DNA from: Candidatus Kaiserbacteria bacterium RIFCSPLOWO2_01_FULL_45_25
GTDB lineage: Bacteria > Patescibacteriota > Minisyncoccia > Phycocordibacterales > UBA918
Length of the DNA stretch: 42,687 nucleotides
Assembly (NCBI GenBank): GCA_001781415.1
Contig: MFLT01000013.1
Coordinates: forward strand, 1-42,687
Direction of reading: 5' to 3'
In this document: piece after piece, positions 9,837 to 18,921 of the stretch
Position numbering within the stretch: the first letter of the stretch is position 1
How the letters are laid out: every line of letters begins with the position of its first letter
The notes under the pieces: generated by a model
Told to the model about the DNA's origin: nothing
The model's database searches: none
The model's input: only the letters and a program-made list of their open reading frames with translations
Position numbers and translations under genes: made by a program

Positions 9837-10895
9837 CTAAGTAAAAAGTGAAATGCCAAGTTCTCTATTTAACAAAGGTTCGTCTTCTAGAAAACCTACT
9901 GATTCTGTAATCCTTTCTTTCAATAAAGTTTTTTGTTGTTCGGATAAGGCATCAATGTATCTTGGGGAATATACTATATTTTCAGAGTGGTGTATTACCA
10001 AACGACTAAGGAGCTCTTTTTGCTCAGCAACACTCTTATTCAAAAGTTGCTCATCAAGAAAAGCAAAGGTCTCTGTAGCGTTAGTATCATAACTAAGAAG
10101 GCAAAAGGTTTTACCGTTTTGTGGAAAAATTGTTATAAAGAGTTGATCTGGAGTTAACCATGGGTGAGAAGTGAAATGTTCAAGCCTTTTACCATTAAAG
10201 TCATGTGACATTGTAATGCAAGCACTAACAGCAACGTCAGCTTCTCCTTCAAACACTATTAGCTTTGTAGAAATTCTATCTGGCGCTTCAACTAGTAGCA
10301 CCTCTTGAAACGCTAACATTTCTTTTTCGATGTCATCTAAAGCCAGCATTATTCCTTCGTAAAAAGCCAAGACATATTCATTTCTGTTTGTCTTCAATAC
10401 GCCGTCAAACATATTTTTAGACTTCAGTTTAGTGTGCCACTCTTTTGCTAGTGCTCTAAACGCAAATAACGCTTCTTGCATTTTGTTCCCTGTTTCATAG
10501 TCTTGATTTTCAATAGGAGAGAATACTTCAGTATCATGTTTCCCACAAAAACCAGTAAAGGTTGTCGCTTTTTTTCGACCCTGCTTAACCAGTTCTATTT
10601 GGGGTCCATTTTTACCAAAGAGCACGTCAACCATGTAGACATCACCGTTTTCAGACAGCTTCGATAGTATCTTATTATTTTGTAAACCATGGGCTTGGAT
10701 AATTCCTTCTGAACACTGGCTTTTATCAGGATAGAGACAAGTTTTGATATTAGCTCGTTTGCCCGCCTCTTTTATTACTTTGCCATTTGCTTTGTTTTGG
10801 ATCTGCTCATCAGTAAGTCCCCAGCAACAATCTTTAAATTTTCTTGGTGCCCCACACAAGCAGGGATTCTGATTTCTAAGTGCTCCTTTTCCCAT
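9837..10895 (-). CDS. SEC-C motif-containing protein
   Basis: N-terminal NQNPCLCGAPRKFKDCCWG matches SEC-C metal-binding pattern. Confidence 0.7.
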   Translation of the reverse strand: MGKGALRNQNPCLCGAPRKFKDCCWGLTDEQIQNKANGKVIKEAGKRANIKTCLYPDKSQCSEGIIQAHGLQNNKILSKLSENGDVYMVDVLFGKNGPQIELVKQGRKKATTFTGFCGKHDTEVFSPIENQDYETGNKMQEALFAFRALAKEWHTKLKSKNMFDGVLKTNRNEYVLAFYEGIMLALDDIEKEMLAFQEVLLVEAPDRISTKLIVFEGEADVAVSACITMSHDFNGKRLEHFTSHPWLTPDQLFITIFPQNGKTFCLLSYDTNATETFAFLDEQLLNKSVAEQKELLSRLVIHHSENIVYSPRYIDALSEQQKTLLKERITESVGFLEDEPLLNRELGISLFT

Positions 10896-10968
10896 AAAAT
10901 TTAATAACCTATTTAAACCTAATAATGTGTTATGTTGCTATGCAATGAATATATGCTACTCTCCCTTA

Positions 10969-11691
10969 TTACTTTGGTGTCCAAATCCCGTTACTACGAT
11001 ACACTCTCATTTTATTCATTGACGTCCAAAAACGTAATTCCCATATATTTTCTTTAGTTTGACCTGAGGTGTACTTGGTTGTGTCATTCATTTTTTTATA
11101 TACATCTTCAGATATATAAATGTTATATCCCTCACCTATGTGCGATAGTTTTACTGCAAAATTTGTTGCATTTCCAACCCACACCAAATCATTATTATTT
11201 TCTCCTTTTATTCCCCCACGGACAACTAGCACCTTACCAACGTCAATTCCAATACCAAAATCAAAATCGAGCGCACTGAGCTGACTATTGGTTGCAAAGT
11301 ATGATTCAATTTTTGGTTTTAGTACATTTTTGCAAAACCATGACATCTGAAGAGCTGCCTTGACAGCGTTTGTGCACTTATATTCACCCACAAAAGCTAC
11401 TAATACACCATCACCATTAAAACTCCGTAATTCTCCATTATTTGTACGTGCGATTTGAGCAATACCCCACAAAAATGACTTGTACATACGAGCTGCGGTG
11501 ACGCGCCTAAAACCATCGACAATTTTAGTCGATTCTCTTATATCGATAAAAAGCATTGCCAGATCAAGTTCACGACCATTTTTTCCAAGTTGAATATTTT
11601 CAACATCAGGGACGACAGTTCCTTGGGTTATCGTGTAGGAACCAGAAAAATAATCATTAACACCCTTTACTAAATCGTCTTTAGAAGCCAT
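10969..11691 (-). CDS. Class III nucleotidyl cyclase, candidate Pycsar cyclase (PycC-like)
   Basis: Metal-binding motifs LAMLFIDIRESTKIV and RSFNGDGVLVAFVG, plus NNDLVWVGNATNFAVKLS; start MASKDD overlaps the upstream gene by 11 bp. Confidence 0.82.
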   Translation of the reverse strand: MASKDDLVKGVNDYFSGSYTITQGTVVPDVENIQLGKNGRELDLAMLFIDIRESTKIVDGFRRVTAARMYKSFLWGIAQIARTNNGELRSFNGDGVLVAFVGEYKCTNAVKAALQMSWFCKNVLKPKIESYFATNSQLSALDFDFGIGIDVGKVLVVRGGIKGENNNDLVWVGNATNFAVKLSHIGEGYNIYISEDVYKKMNDTTKYTSGQTKENIWELRFWTSMNKMRVYRSNGIWTPK

Positions 11692-12199
11692 AGGGATAAA
11701 ATTGCGTGAACCACGCTGCACCTAAAAGGATTAGCGAGACGGATAGAGCAATAACGGAATCTTTAAAATTATGATGTTTGGAGGAGGCTATAATCGAAGA
11801 AATATGAATCTGTTCAATTATCTGGTTAATATATTGCTTTTCGTCCATCTCCTTAATCTTCTTGTCAAAATCCTTAAGTTCCATAGTGCTTATACTCCCA
11901 AAGAAAAGTAAAGAAGCCTTCATATTCTTTCGACTTAATCTAGGAACAATAGTTAAAGTAGCCTTGTAACTAGAAACAAATAAAAAAACGAGACTTCCGA
12001 TTAATATTGTAATGGTGAAAGAATTTTGCTGAATAGTTTTAACATATGCCAACATCGAATCTGATAGAATCAAAGTGATTAATATTCCCTCTATAGCAAG
12101 TAGTATACTCACTTTGTTATCTGCAGCCCTTATCCATTCCTGAACTCTATTTAAATTACTTTCTAGCATTTGTTTATCCATAAGCAAATTAAGCTTCAT
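11681..12199 (-). CDS. PycTM-like transmembrane effector (Pycsar effector)
   Basis: N-terminal LNRVQEWIRAADNKVSILLAIEGILITLIL and further TM helices, the expected PycTM layout; alternative start MDKQ at 12181. Confidence 0.78.
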   Translation of the reverse strand: MKLNLLMDKQMLESNLNRVQEWIRAADNKVSILLAIEGILITLILSDSMLAYVKTIQQNSFTITILIGSLVFLFVSSYKATLTIVPRLSRKNMKASLLFFGSISTMELKDFDKKIKEMDEKQYINQIIEQIHISSIIASSKHHNFKDSVIALSVSLILLGAAWFTQFYPYGF

Positions 12200-13232
12200 T
12201 TACTGTTAAAAGCGACAGCAGATGTCCTTCAATTACCACTAGGGCTCCTTGGACAAAACCGTCTTTGTTTAAGGGAACGTGGTCCCACGCTGACAGATTA
12301 TCGTATGCAGCAAGAAAACCGGTAGTAAATCTTTTCAGGTGTTCAGCCTTTCCTTCGTCCCAGTTGACTATGTACATTACCTTTGCCTTACGAGTTGGTC
12401 TCTCATTTTTATCTTTAGCATCAGGGCTATTTTTGAAATACTCAGTCTCAGCCACTTCTTTTTCAGGAGCGATCTCTCTCAAGAGAGTATCGACAACTCG
12501 CCTCATCGAACTACTCGCTTGTCCGATATAGTCTTCGCTTTTCGCGTTAAATGCAGTCCATGCTCCCCTTCGATATTCCACCAAAATAGGATTAATTTCA
12601 GTGAGCAATGCATCTAGTCTTTCTTGATATTCTTCTAATTCAACATCTTCAACCTCCGCAGATTCCCTCACAACTTCCAGTTCAGGAATCGTTTCAAAAT
12701 CAACTGCTGCTACCCCTCCCAACGACTGAATCATTTGTGTCAAACCTTGTCCAACAGTTTGTACAGAAGGACTGACGGCCGAAAAAAGATGTGTAACATC
12801 AACACCATCATATGCTGCAAAAGTGTTCTGCAGAATTGTCTGTTGTTCACGAACACTGTCTAATGCTAGGGTAGAAAACACTGTTGTTGCACCAAGATAT
12901 TCCAGACCAAGAACACCAGCAGTGTGCAACTTATTCAAACCGACAGTAGCGATTCCGATATCAGCTATAACTGTTGAGAGTGGCGTAAGTACCTCACGAT
13001 AAGTTTCGGCCGCACTTTGCATTGATTCAATAGCTCCCAACATAATCGGGGAGCGAAATGTCGCATACGCAGAGTCAATCGCCTCTCTTTGTACTGCAAG
13101 TACTGCGTTGTAGTTATTTAATGTATCAGAAAGTGCATAGCCCAATCCAGCAGAATAATTATGGACAGCAGTTAGTTCATTTTGAACAATCTCAATCTCA
13201 TCCTTTTCTGAAAATTCTTTATCTGATGACAT
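12189..13232 (-). CDS. Hypothetical protein, first gene of the cyclase/effector operon; possibly pPIWI-associating-nuclease-like C-terminus
   Basis: 347 aa ORF overlapping the effector gene by 11 bp; C-terminal IGQASSSMRRVVDTLLREIAP resembles that family only loosely. Confidence 0.6.
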   Translation of the reverse strand: MSSDKEFSEKDEIEIVQNELTAVHNYSAGLGYALSDTLNNYNAVLAVQREAIDSAYATFRSPIMLGAIESMQSAAETYREVLTPLSTVIADIGIATVGLNKLHTAGVLGLEYLGATTVFSTLALDSVREQQTILQNTFAAYDGVDVTHLFSAVSPSVQTVGQGLTQMIQSLGGVAAVDFETIPELEVVRESAEVEDVELEEYQERLDALLTEINPILVEYRRGAWTAFNAKSEDYIGQASSSMRRVVDTLLREIAPEKEVAETEYFKNSPDAKDKNERPTRKAKVMYIVNWDEGKAEHLKRFTTGFLAAYDNLSAWDHVPLNKDGFVQGALVVIEGHLLSLLTVNEA

Positions 13233-13420
13233 GTGGTGGTGATAACTTACTATACCTGATACTATCTGGTTACATTTGATACCTTCTAGTTATAGGACAT
13301 TTTACTTTACGTGGCAATGGTTTTAAGGATAAAATTTACATACCGAGCTTCTTCACAGGCTCACAATCCAGCTCGATTGGGCTTCAATTCTTCACGCAAG
13401 TGCCTCAATGGTACTTGCTT

Positions 13421-13472
13421 CACCCGCACAAATAAAAAAGCGCCCGAAGGCGCTCTTTTATTTGTGCGGGTG
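13421..13472 (-). terminator. tRNA-Gly(TCC) 3' trailer hairpin/terminator
   Basis: CACCCGCACAAATAAAAAAGCGCC-cgaa-GGCGCTCTTTTATTTGTGCGGGTG, 23/24 bp, overlaps 7 nt of the tRNA acceptor. Confidence 0.8.
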
Positions 13473-13535
13473 AGAAGAATCGAACTCCCGACTACTGCTT
13501 GGAAGGCAGTCGTTTTACCACTAAACTACACCCGC
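13466..13535 (-). tRNA. tRNA-Gly (anticodon TCC)
   Basis: Minus strand GCGGGTG...ACTGC-CTTCCAA-GCAGT...GAGTTCGATTC...CACCCGC cloverleaf. Confidence 0.92.
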
Positions 13536-13622
13536 GGTGTTGCACTGAACCAAAATCCAGTACGCACGATTCTACCACCAATAGGGCAAAAATTCCAGTC
13601 TGGCCTGCTATACTTGTTTTAT

Positions 13623-14714
13623 ATGCAATTTATCATTGATGTCGCGGGAGTTATCTTAACAGCCTACTTGGCTTTTACTAATAACCTAGCTGATAGGATT
13701 TTGACCTATTTCCCAGCTGATGGGGAGGAAGTACTGGAAGAAAGTGAGAATGTATCTGAGGCCAGCCTACGGTCACTTCCCTCTCTCTTTGGGTCTCGTG
13801 GCTTACCAGACATCCTCCTCCGTAGCGTTGAGTACCAACGGGCATCTGCTGTAACGTCTGTGACTGAAAATGAGCGCCCAGTGACCAATCCGGACGAAGC
13901 TTTGGTAAACATATTCTGTACCTTTACCTCACCTACCACTATCCGCACCACCACTGGCACCGGCTTCTTCGTACACAGTGAAGGCGTCATACTTACTAAT
14001 GCCCACGTCGCTCAGTACCTGCTTCTAGGAGCTACAGACACGCTTGGTGAGGCTGAGTGTATTGTCCGCCAAGGCACACCGGCTGAGCCACGCTACCGGG
14101 CAGACCTACTATACATCCCACCAACCTGGGTCCAAGAAAATGCCAGTCTGATTACCGCTGCCGTTCCAACTGGTACCGGTGAACGTGACTACGCCCTTCT
14201 CTATGTTACCGAGACTGTTTCAGGTGATCCTCTGCCAGAATCTTTTGCCGCTCTAGATGTAAACACCGATCTACTACCCCGCACTATCAAAGGCGAGTCA
14301 GTGGTGGCCGCTGGCTATCCTGCTACAGACTTATTTAAGAATGGCGCCAATAGTCCGCTTTACTCAGTGGTGGCAGACACCTCAATTTCAGAACTATACA
14401 CCTTTGGTTCAAACTACGCAGATGTGTTTTCAATCCGCGGTAGTGATGTTGGAGCTGAAGGTTCATCAGGTGGACCAGTGGTAGACGCTACTGGTCAGGT
14501 CATCGGTATGATTGTGACTCGTGGTGATGACAGTACAGATGGTCCTGGCAGTCTTCGCGCCATTACCCTCTCACACATCCATCGCACCATTCTTGAAGAG
14601 ACAGGCTTCTCACTAGAACGAAATCTTAGTGGCGACATTGCCTATCGATCAGAAATTTTTACCAACACTCTCGCTCCATTCCTAACCTCACTACTATCAC
14701 AAGAGTTTAATTAA
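13623..14714 (+). CDS. Trypsin-like serine protease (S1C/DegP-type)
   Basis: TGTGFFVHSEGVILTNAHV, RDYALLYV, GSSGGPVVDATGQVIGM triad motifs; start moved downstream of the tRNA to MQFIIDVAG. Confidence 0.88.
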   Translation: MQFIIDVAGVILTAYLAFTNNLADRILTYFPADGEEVLEESENVSEASLRSLPSLFGSRGLPDILLRSVEYQRASAVTSVTENERPVTNPDEALVNIFCTFTSPTTIRTTTGTGFFVHSEGVILTNAHVAQYLLLGATDTLGEAECIVRQGTPAEPRYRADLLYIPPTWVQENASLITAAVPTGTGERDYALLYVTETVSGDPLPESFAALDVNTDLLPRTIKGESVVAAGYPATDLFKNGANSPLYSVVADTSISELYTFGSNYADVFSIRGSDVGAEGSSGGPVVDATGQVIGMIVTRGDDSTDGPGSLRAITLSHIHRTILEETGFSLERNLSGDIAYRSEIFTNTLAPFLTSLLSQEFN

Positions 14715-14731
14715 AATTTGATACATAGAAA

Positions 14732-14763
14732 AAAGCCGCTTGGTTACCCAAGCGGCTTTTGTT
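14732..14763 (+). terminator. Terminator after protease gene
   Basis: AAAAAGCCGCTTGGttacCCAAGCGGCTTTTGTTTT. Confidence 0.8.
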
Positions 14764-14780
14764 TTAGTGACGAAGTCACA

Positions 14781-15299
14781 TTAGTCGAGGCGAGCCCCGA
14801 TGATGTACGTCGTCACTTTGTTGGTCGCGACCGTCAGTGTGAAGTTGTAGACACCCAGAATCACAAGGTAATTCACAATTCGTCTCGCCGCCCCTCGTAC
14901 GTACTGGGGTAATTCAGGCTCAAGCATTCCCGCCACGACCCGCACCTTCTGAAAAGTGTAGCCTTGTAGAAATTCCTGGACTTGATACCCAATGCCCTTG
15001 AGAGGTGCTGTTATCGATTTCATTTCTGCCAGTGAACGCGCAATTTGCATCTTGCGTCCATCAAACGGCTTAATGACAACTGGAAAGTTGAACCCGAACC
15101 GATGTTGCCTTTGGCCCTTTTGGACCAATTCAGTGCCAGGAGCTGAACGTAGCTTGATGAGCGTTCTCATGAAGATTGCCGGATTGGCAACTTCATTCCT
15201 TGCCACCTCAGCCACTTTACGTTCAACTTTTTTCTTCTGCTCCACGGGGTACTTCAGGCAATCGATCTGTCTCGTTTTTTTATCTTCTAACACTTCCAA
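14781..15299 (-). CDS. Hypothetical protein
   Basis: 172 aa ORF. Confidence 0.5.
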   Translation of the reverse strand: MEVLEDKKTRQIDCLKYPVEQKKKVERKVAEVARNEVANPAIFMRTLIKLRSAPGTELVQKGQRQHRFGFNFPVVIKPFDGRKMQIARSLAEMKSITAPLKGIGYQVQEFLQGYTFQKVRVVAGMLEPELPQYVRGAARRIVNYLVILGVYNFTLTVATNKVTTYIIGARLD

Positions 15300-15422
15300 G
15301 TCTTACTCCTCAATGAACTTATCGTCGCACTTGCGACTCTTATTCGATTTGGACCCATTTCCAAACCGAGAACAACACTCAATCTCTTAAGTGCTTATCT
15401 CGATTAAGACCGGTGGAACTAC

Positions 15423-16175
15423 TTAGTTGGCTCTACTGGCAACAAACCGTCCAAAGTTACGCAATATAACATTTGACTGTGGGTCGTCTTTGAATATCTC
15501 TTCTACTGTCACTCCTTCTGGTAAGTACCCCTTTGAGCTCTTTACCCGCAGTAGCATGTCGCCAAAGTTGAGTTCAGGGTGGAATTGCACAGTATATATA
15601 TTATTGCGGTATTGTAAAGCAGAGACTTGGCAGCACTCGCCGCCATTCATAAGCAGGACCGCACCCTCCGGTACCCTATCAAGCACATCTTTATGTCCGT
15701 AATAAGCATAGAAGGAGTCTGGCAAATCAGTAAATAAGAAGTAATTGTTCTTATTCACGATTAACTTCACCTCATGTGACTTTACTTTTTTCTGGACGAT
15801 ATCACTATGTACTTGCGCCCCAGCAAATGCACCCAGTATTTGGTGTCCGTAACAAATGCCTAAGGTCGGAATATCATTATCGAATAAATACGTGAAGAAA
15901 GGATGGAGTTGTCCAACTAGTTCATATGAAATCCGTCGCACTTCATCATCCACTGGCCGGCCACCATCAAAGTCCAAGTCCCCAGAACCGCCTAAAATAA
16001 CTCCTTCATACCCCTCAAGTAGGACTTCCGGAAAATTCCAATCAACCGCTTTATCAAGCGCACTCACGAAGCCAACCTCACACGTCTCGCCCACTTCCCG
16101 CTCAATACTCGCTCGCTCTTGTTCGATGGCAATGGGATTTATTCTAAATTGGACTAATAAAATTTTCGGCTTCAT
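15423..16175 (-). CDS. Class I glutamine amidotransferase-like protein
   Basis: LGICYGHQILGAFAG nucleophile elbow, VQFHPELNF. Confidence 0.9.
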   Translation of the reverse strand: MKPKILLVQFRINPIAIEQERASIEREVGETCEVGFVSALDKAVDWNFPEVLLEGYEGVILGGSGDLDFDGGRPVDDEVRRISYELVGQLHPFFTYLFDNDIPTLGICYGHQILGAFAGAQVHSDIVQKKVKSHEVKLIVNKNNYFLFTDLPDSFYAYYGHKDVLDRVPEGAVLLMNGGECCQVSALQYRNNIYTVQFHPELNFGDMLLRVKSSKGYLPEGVTVEEIFKDDPQSNVILRNFGRFVASRAN

Positions 16176-16256
16176 ACAATTACAGTAATGGCGGTAATCA
16201 AAAATACCCGAAGCAAATGCTTGGGGGTACGTTTGGCACGTACGTGAATTAATAAA

Positions 16257-17657
16257 TTAAACAGCAGGAACAACTTCTTCTGCTTCCTCAGTAGTTTCAG
16301 AACTGGTACCAGTAGAAGTGGCAGCTTCAACATCTGCCGCCGGCACTTCTACTTCTTCAACCGCTTCCTCAATTGGAATTTCAGTTGATTCAACTTTGCG
16401 TATATTCAGCACCTTCATTACATCTAAAGTAATATCAAACGCACTCTTGGTGAGGGATTCAAACTGAGCAACATCAAGTGGCAGAACCAAAAGCAGAGCT
16501 TCAGCGGCAGCTACGGTGGTAGTGCTTTCTGTGATAGCTGGATTTAATTTATCGAGTACTTCAGTACTAATTGGAGTAGCTGTCGTAGCAGCGGCGGCAA
16601 TAGCCTCCTCAATTTGTATCAACATAGACTTAGTCTCAGTAAGTTGATCCTTAGCAATAGTTACACGCTCTTCATCGGTAGGAGTTACTGGCACAATGTC
16701 ATTTACGGCAAGACTGGCTCGTACGTCGATATTGGTCATAAACACTATCAAACGGTGAGTCTGTCTAAGTACTTCAACCAAATTAAGTCGAGCTTCTAGT
16801 TCTTCAGACTCAGTTAGGCTCATGGCAGCTCCAACCTTTCGCTCAATGTCTTCCAAACGTCGACTAATATCCTGCTGTTCTTCATTAGTAGCAGACTTGG
16901 CAACTCCTTCTAACAATTCATGTGCACGAGTAGTTTCACTTTCTACCTTAGCAATCAAAGGTGCGTAAGCTGGAAGACTATCCGCTTCAACACTTTCCTC
17001 AACCGCTTGTGAGAACTCGAGGACATTCTCAATAAGATTTGTTGAATGTCCAGCTGTCTCAACGTCGGTTCGACTACGAAGTGACGTGGTCTGCACATCA
17101 AGAGCAGTATTTAATTCAATTGAAGCCAAAGCAGCACCGTCTTTATCTGTCATCTTTAGGTTTTCAATTTCTTTACGAGCATTATCGCTGTGCTCTTTGA
17201 CGGCTTGTGCCACTTGAACCTCTACTTCTTCAGTGAGACGTCCCGCGTTAGCCAAGAGGCGAGCTTCAGAAATACGACGATTAAGGCGTTCAGTTTCCCA
17301 AACTACCTTTTCGTATGGACTACGTGCCATGGTACTGCGTAATTCTTCATTTACTCCCACCTTGATACTGTAAAGAGCATCGCCTGGAACAGCTTTTTCA
17401 GCAGCGTAAGAAACGCCGACTACGAGCATGAGCATGAAAGCCGCTCCGAGCTTAGCAGTACGCCAGAACTGGGCGCTAGATATAAAAAATACTGGGCTCG
17501 TAAGCTCAACTGCTTGGGCACTGGTTGGGCGGGTACTGTTAGGAAGTGGGTGGTACTCCATATATGAAACAACCCGCTCTTTGAGTTCGCGCTTTTCAGC
17601 CACACTCAATTTAATGGTTTGGGCTTTGGTATTAAATTGTTCGCTAAAGCGTTTCAT
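16257..17657 (-). CDS. DUF5667-type membrane protein, candidate sigma-factor partner
   Basis: One TM then AAEKAVPGDALYSIKVGVNEELRSTMARSPYEKVVWETERLNRRISEARLLA; start trimmed to MKRFSEQF, 4 bp after the sigma gene. Confidence 0.72.
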   Translation of the reverse strand: MKRFSEQFNTKAQTIKLSVAEKRELKERVVSYMEYHPLPNSTRPTSAQAVELTSPVFFISSAQFWRTAKLGAAFMLMLVVGVSYAAEKAVPGDALYSIKVGVNEELRSTMARSPYEKVVWETERLNRRISEARLLANAGRLTEEVEVQVAQAVKEHSDNARKEIENLKMTDKDGAALASIELNTALDVQTTSLRSRTDVETAGHSTNLIENVLEFSQAVEESVEADSLPAYAPLIAKVESETTRAHELLEGVAKSATNEEQQDISRRLEDIERKVGAAMSLTESEELEARLNLVEVLRQTHRLIVFMTNIDVRASLAVNDIVPVTPTDEERVTIAKDQLTETKSMLIQIEEAIAAAATTATPISTEVLDKLNPAITESTTTVAAAEALLLVLPLDVAQFESLTKSAFDITLDVMKVLNIRKVESTEIPIEEAVEEVEVPAADVEAATSTGTSSETTEEAEEVVPAV

Positions 17658-17661
17658 TATG

Positions 17662-18249
17662 TTATTTGTGTTTGGTGGTTCGTTTGGTCTCAGCGGCAGC
17701 GTGCCCGGCTTCAATCTTGTTCCGAAGGAGCTTAAGGGCTCGATGGATACGGACGGACACAACGTTTTCTGACTCTTCAATCAACTCACCAATCTCCTTT
17801 GGTCCCAACCCGTCAACGAAACGGAAGACAATTACTTCTCGGTATTCGCTCGGCAACTCCTTTAGGAGCTCAAATGCCTTGCGTCCATCTAGTGTAGCCG
17901 CTAGGGCTTCCACACTACTTTCGGACAATTCCGGGAACAGACCTTCGTCCACCCCCTCCTTCTCCAGAAGCGCATCAAGTGAGTGCTCTTTTTGTTTCCG
18001 GTACTCATCAATGATGAGGTTATTTAGCACTTTGTATAAAAATGACCGGTAAGAATCAATTTGATGCCCAGCTTTGACGTAAGACCAGACCTTGGTGTAG
18101 GTATCGTGGACGGCGTCTATAGCCCGTTCGCGATTACTGATTCGCATCGCCGCATGGCGAAAAAGCGCATCATTGTAATCCTCGAAAGCTTTCAAAAAAC
18201 GTTCTTCTTGGCTTTCAGCAGTATCGGCTGTCTGTTTTCGACCGAGCAT
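17662..18249 (-). CDS. ECF-type RNA polymerase sigma factor
   Basis: Region 2 (DAVHDTYTKVWSY) and region 4 (LPSEYREVIVFRFVDGLGPKEIGELI). Confidence 0.9.
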   Translation of the reverse strand: MLGRKQTADTAESQEERFLKAFEDYNDALFRHAAMRISNRERAIDAVHDTYTKVWSYVKAGHQIDSYRSFLYKVLNNLIIDEYRKQKEHSLDALLEKEGVDEGLFPELSESSVEALAATLDGRKAFELLKELPSEYREVIVFRFVDGLGPKEIGELIEESENVVSVRIHRALKLLRNKIEAGHAAAETKRTTKHK

Positions 18250-18302
18250 ATGTGAAAACCATTATATACGTAGACGCGGCAATTAACGAATTCTTACCAC
18301 CA

Positions 18303-18920
18303 CTATCTGGCTTTTTTGATGCTTTCTAGGAATTCAGGAAAAGTTGGGGTTAAGAAGTGATTTTTATCAATAAATCCTTTAAAAGTGGCTTCAGGTAGGG
18401 ATGTTTGGTACTTTTTGGCGTCCGCAAAATCCACTACAAAATCATCTTCGGAGTGCCAAACCTCGATATTTTTAACATGTTGATTAAGGTTTGTAAGGAT
18501 TACTGGGTCAAACTGAAAGTTTCCACAATCGTTGCCATCTGGTGAGCTGTACTGGCCGCATGGTGCTGCCAAGAGGAAAAGTCGCCCGACAGTGAATGGG
18601 GTCTGTTTTTCTGACAGGTATTTAGCCAAAAACATCCCACCCAGTGACCAACCGACAAGAACTGCCCCATCACGCAGATATTCAAAGTGTCTCTCAAACC
18701 AAATACTCCACTCCCTAAAGTCGGCATTTTGCTTATTTGGCATACTCGGCATAAAGACTTCGTATTCTTCGCCCAGGTCAGCGGCCAGAGTCTGAGTCCA
18801 GCGCAAAGGTGATTCCTCACCTGGTAGAGACCGAAGTGGGGCCGTACGCAAATGCTGCAAAAAGTCTTCCTTTTGAGTAAAGGAATCTCCGCCATGGATA
18901 AACACTACTTGTTTTTTCAT
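18303..18920 (-). CDS. Alpha/beta hydrolase (RBBP9/YdeN-like)
   Basis: VVFIHGGDS, LVGWSLGGMFLAKYL, HSEDDFVV, KNHFL. Confidence 0.82.
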   Translation of the reverse strand: MKKQVVFIHGGDSFTQKEDFLQHLRTAPLRSLPGEESPLRWTQTLAADLGEEYEVFMPSMPNKQNADFREWSIWFERHFEYLRDGAVLVGWSLGGMFLAKYLSEKQTPFTVGRLFLLAAPCGQYSSPDGNDCGNFQFDPVILTNLNQHVKNIEVWHSEDDFVVDFADAKKYQTSLPEATFKGFIDKNHFLTPTFPEFLESIKKAR

Positions 18921-18921
18921 A

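Noticed and set aside
13311-13622. N-terminal 104 codons of the 13311-14714 ORF as part of the protease
   Set aside because: This part overlaps tRNA-Gly(TCC) and its trailer on the opposite strand; the start at 13623 gives a hydrophobic N-terminus and fits the preceding promoter-like sequence.
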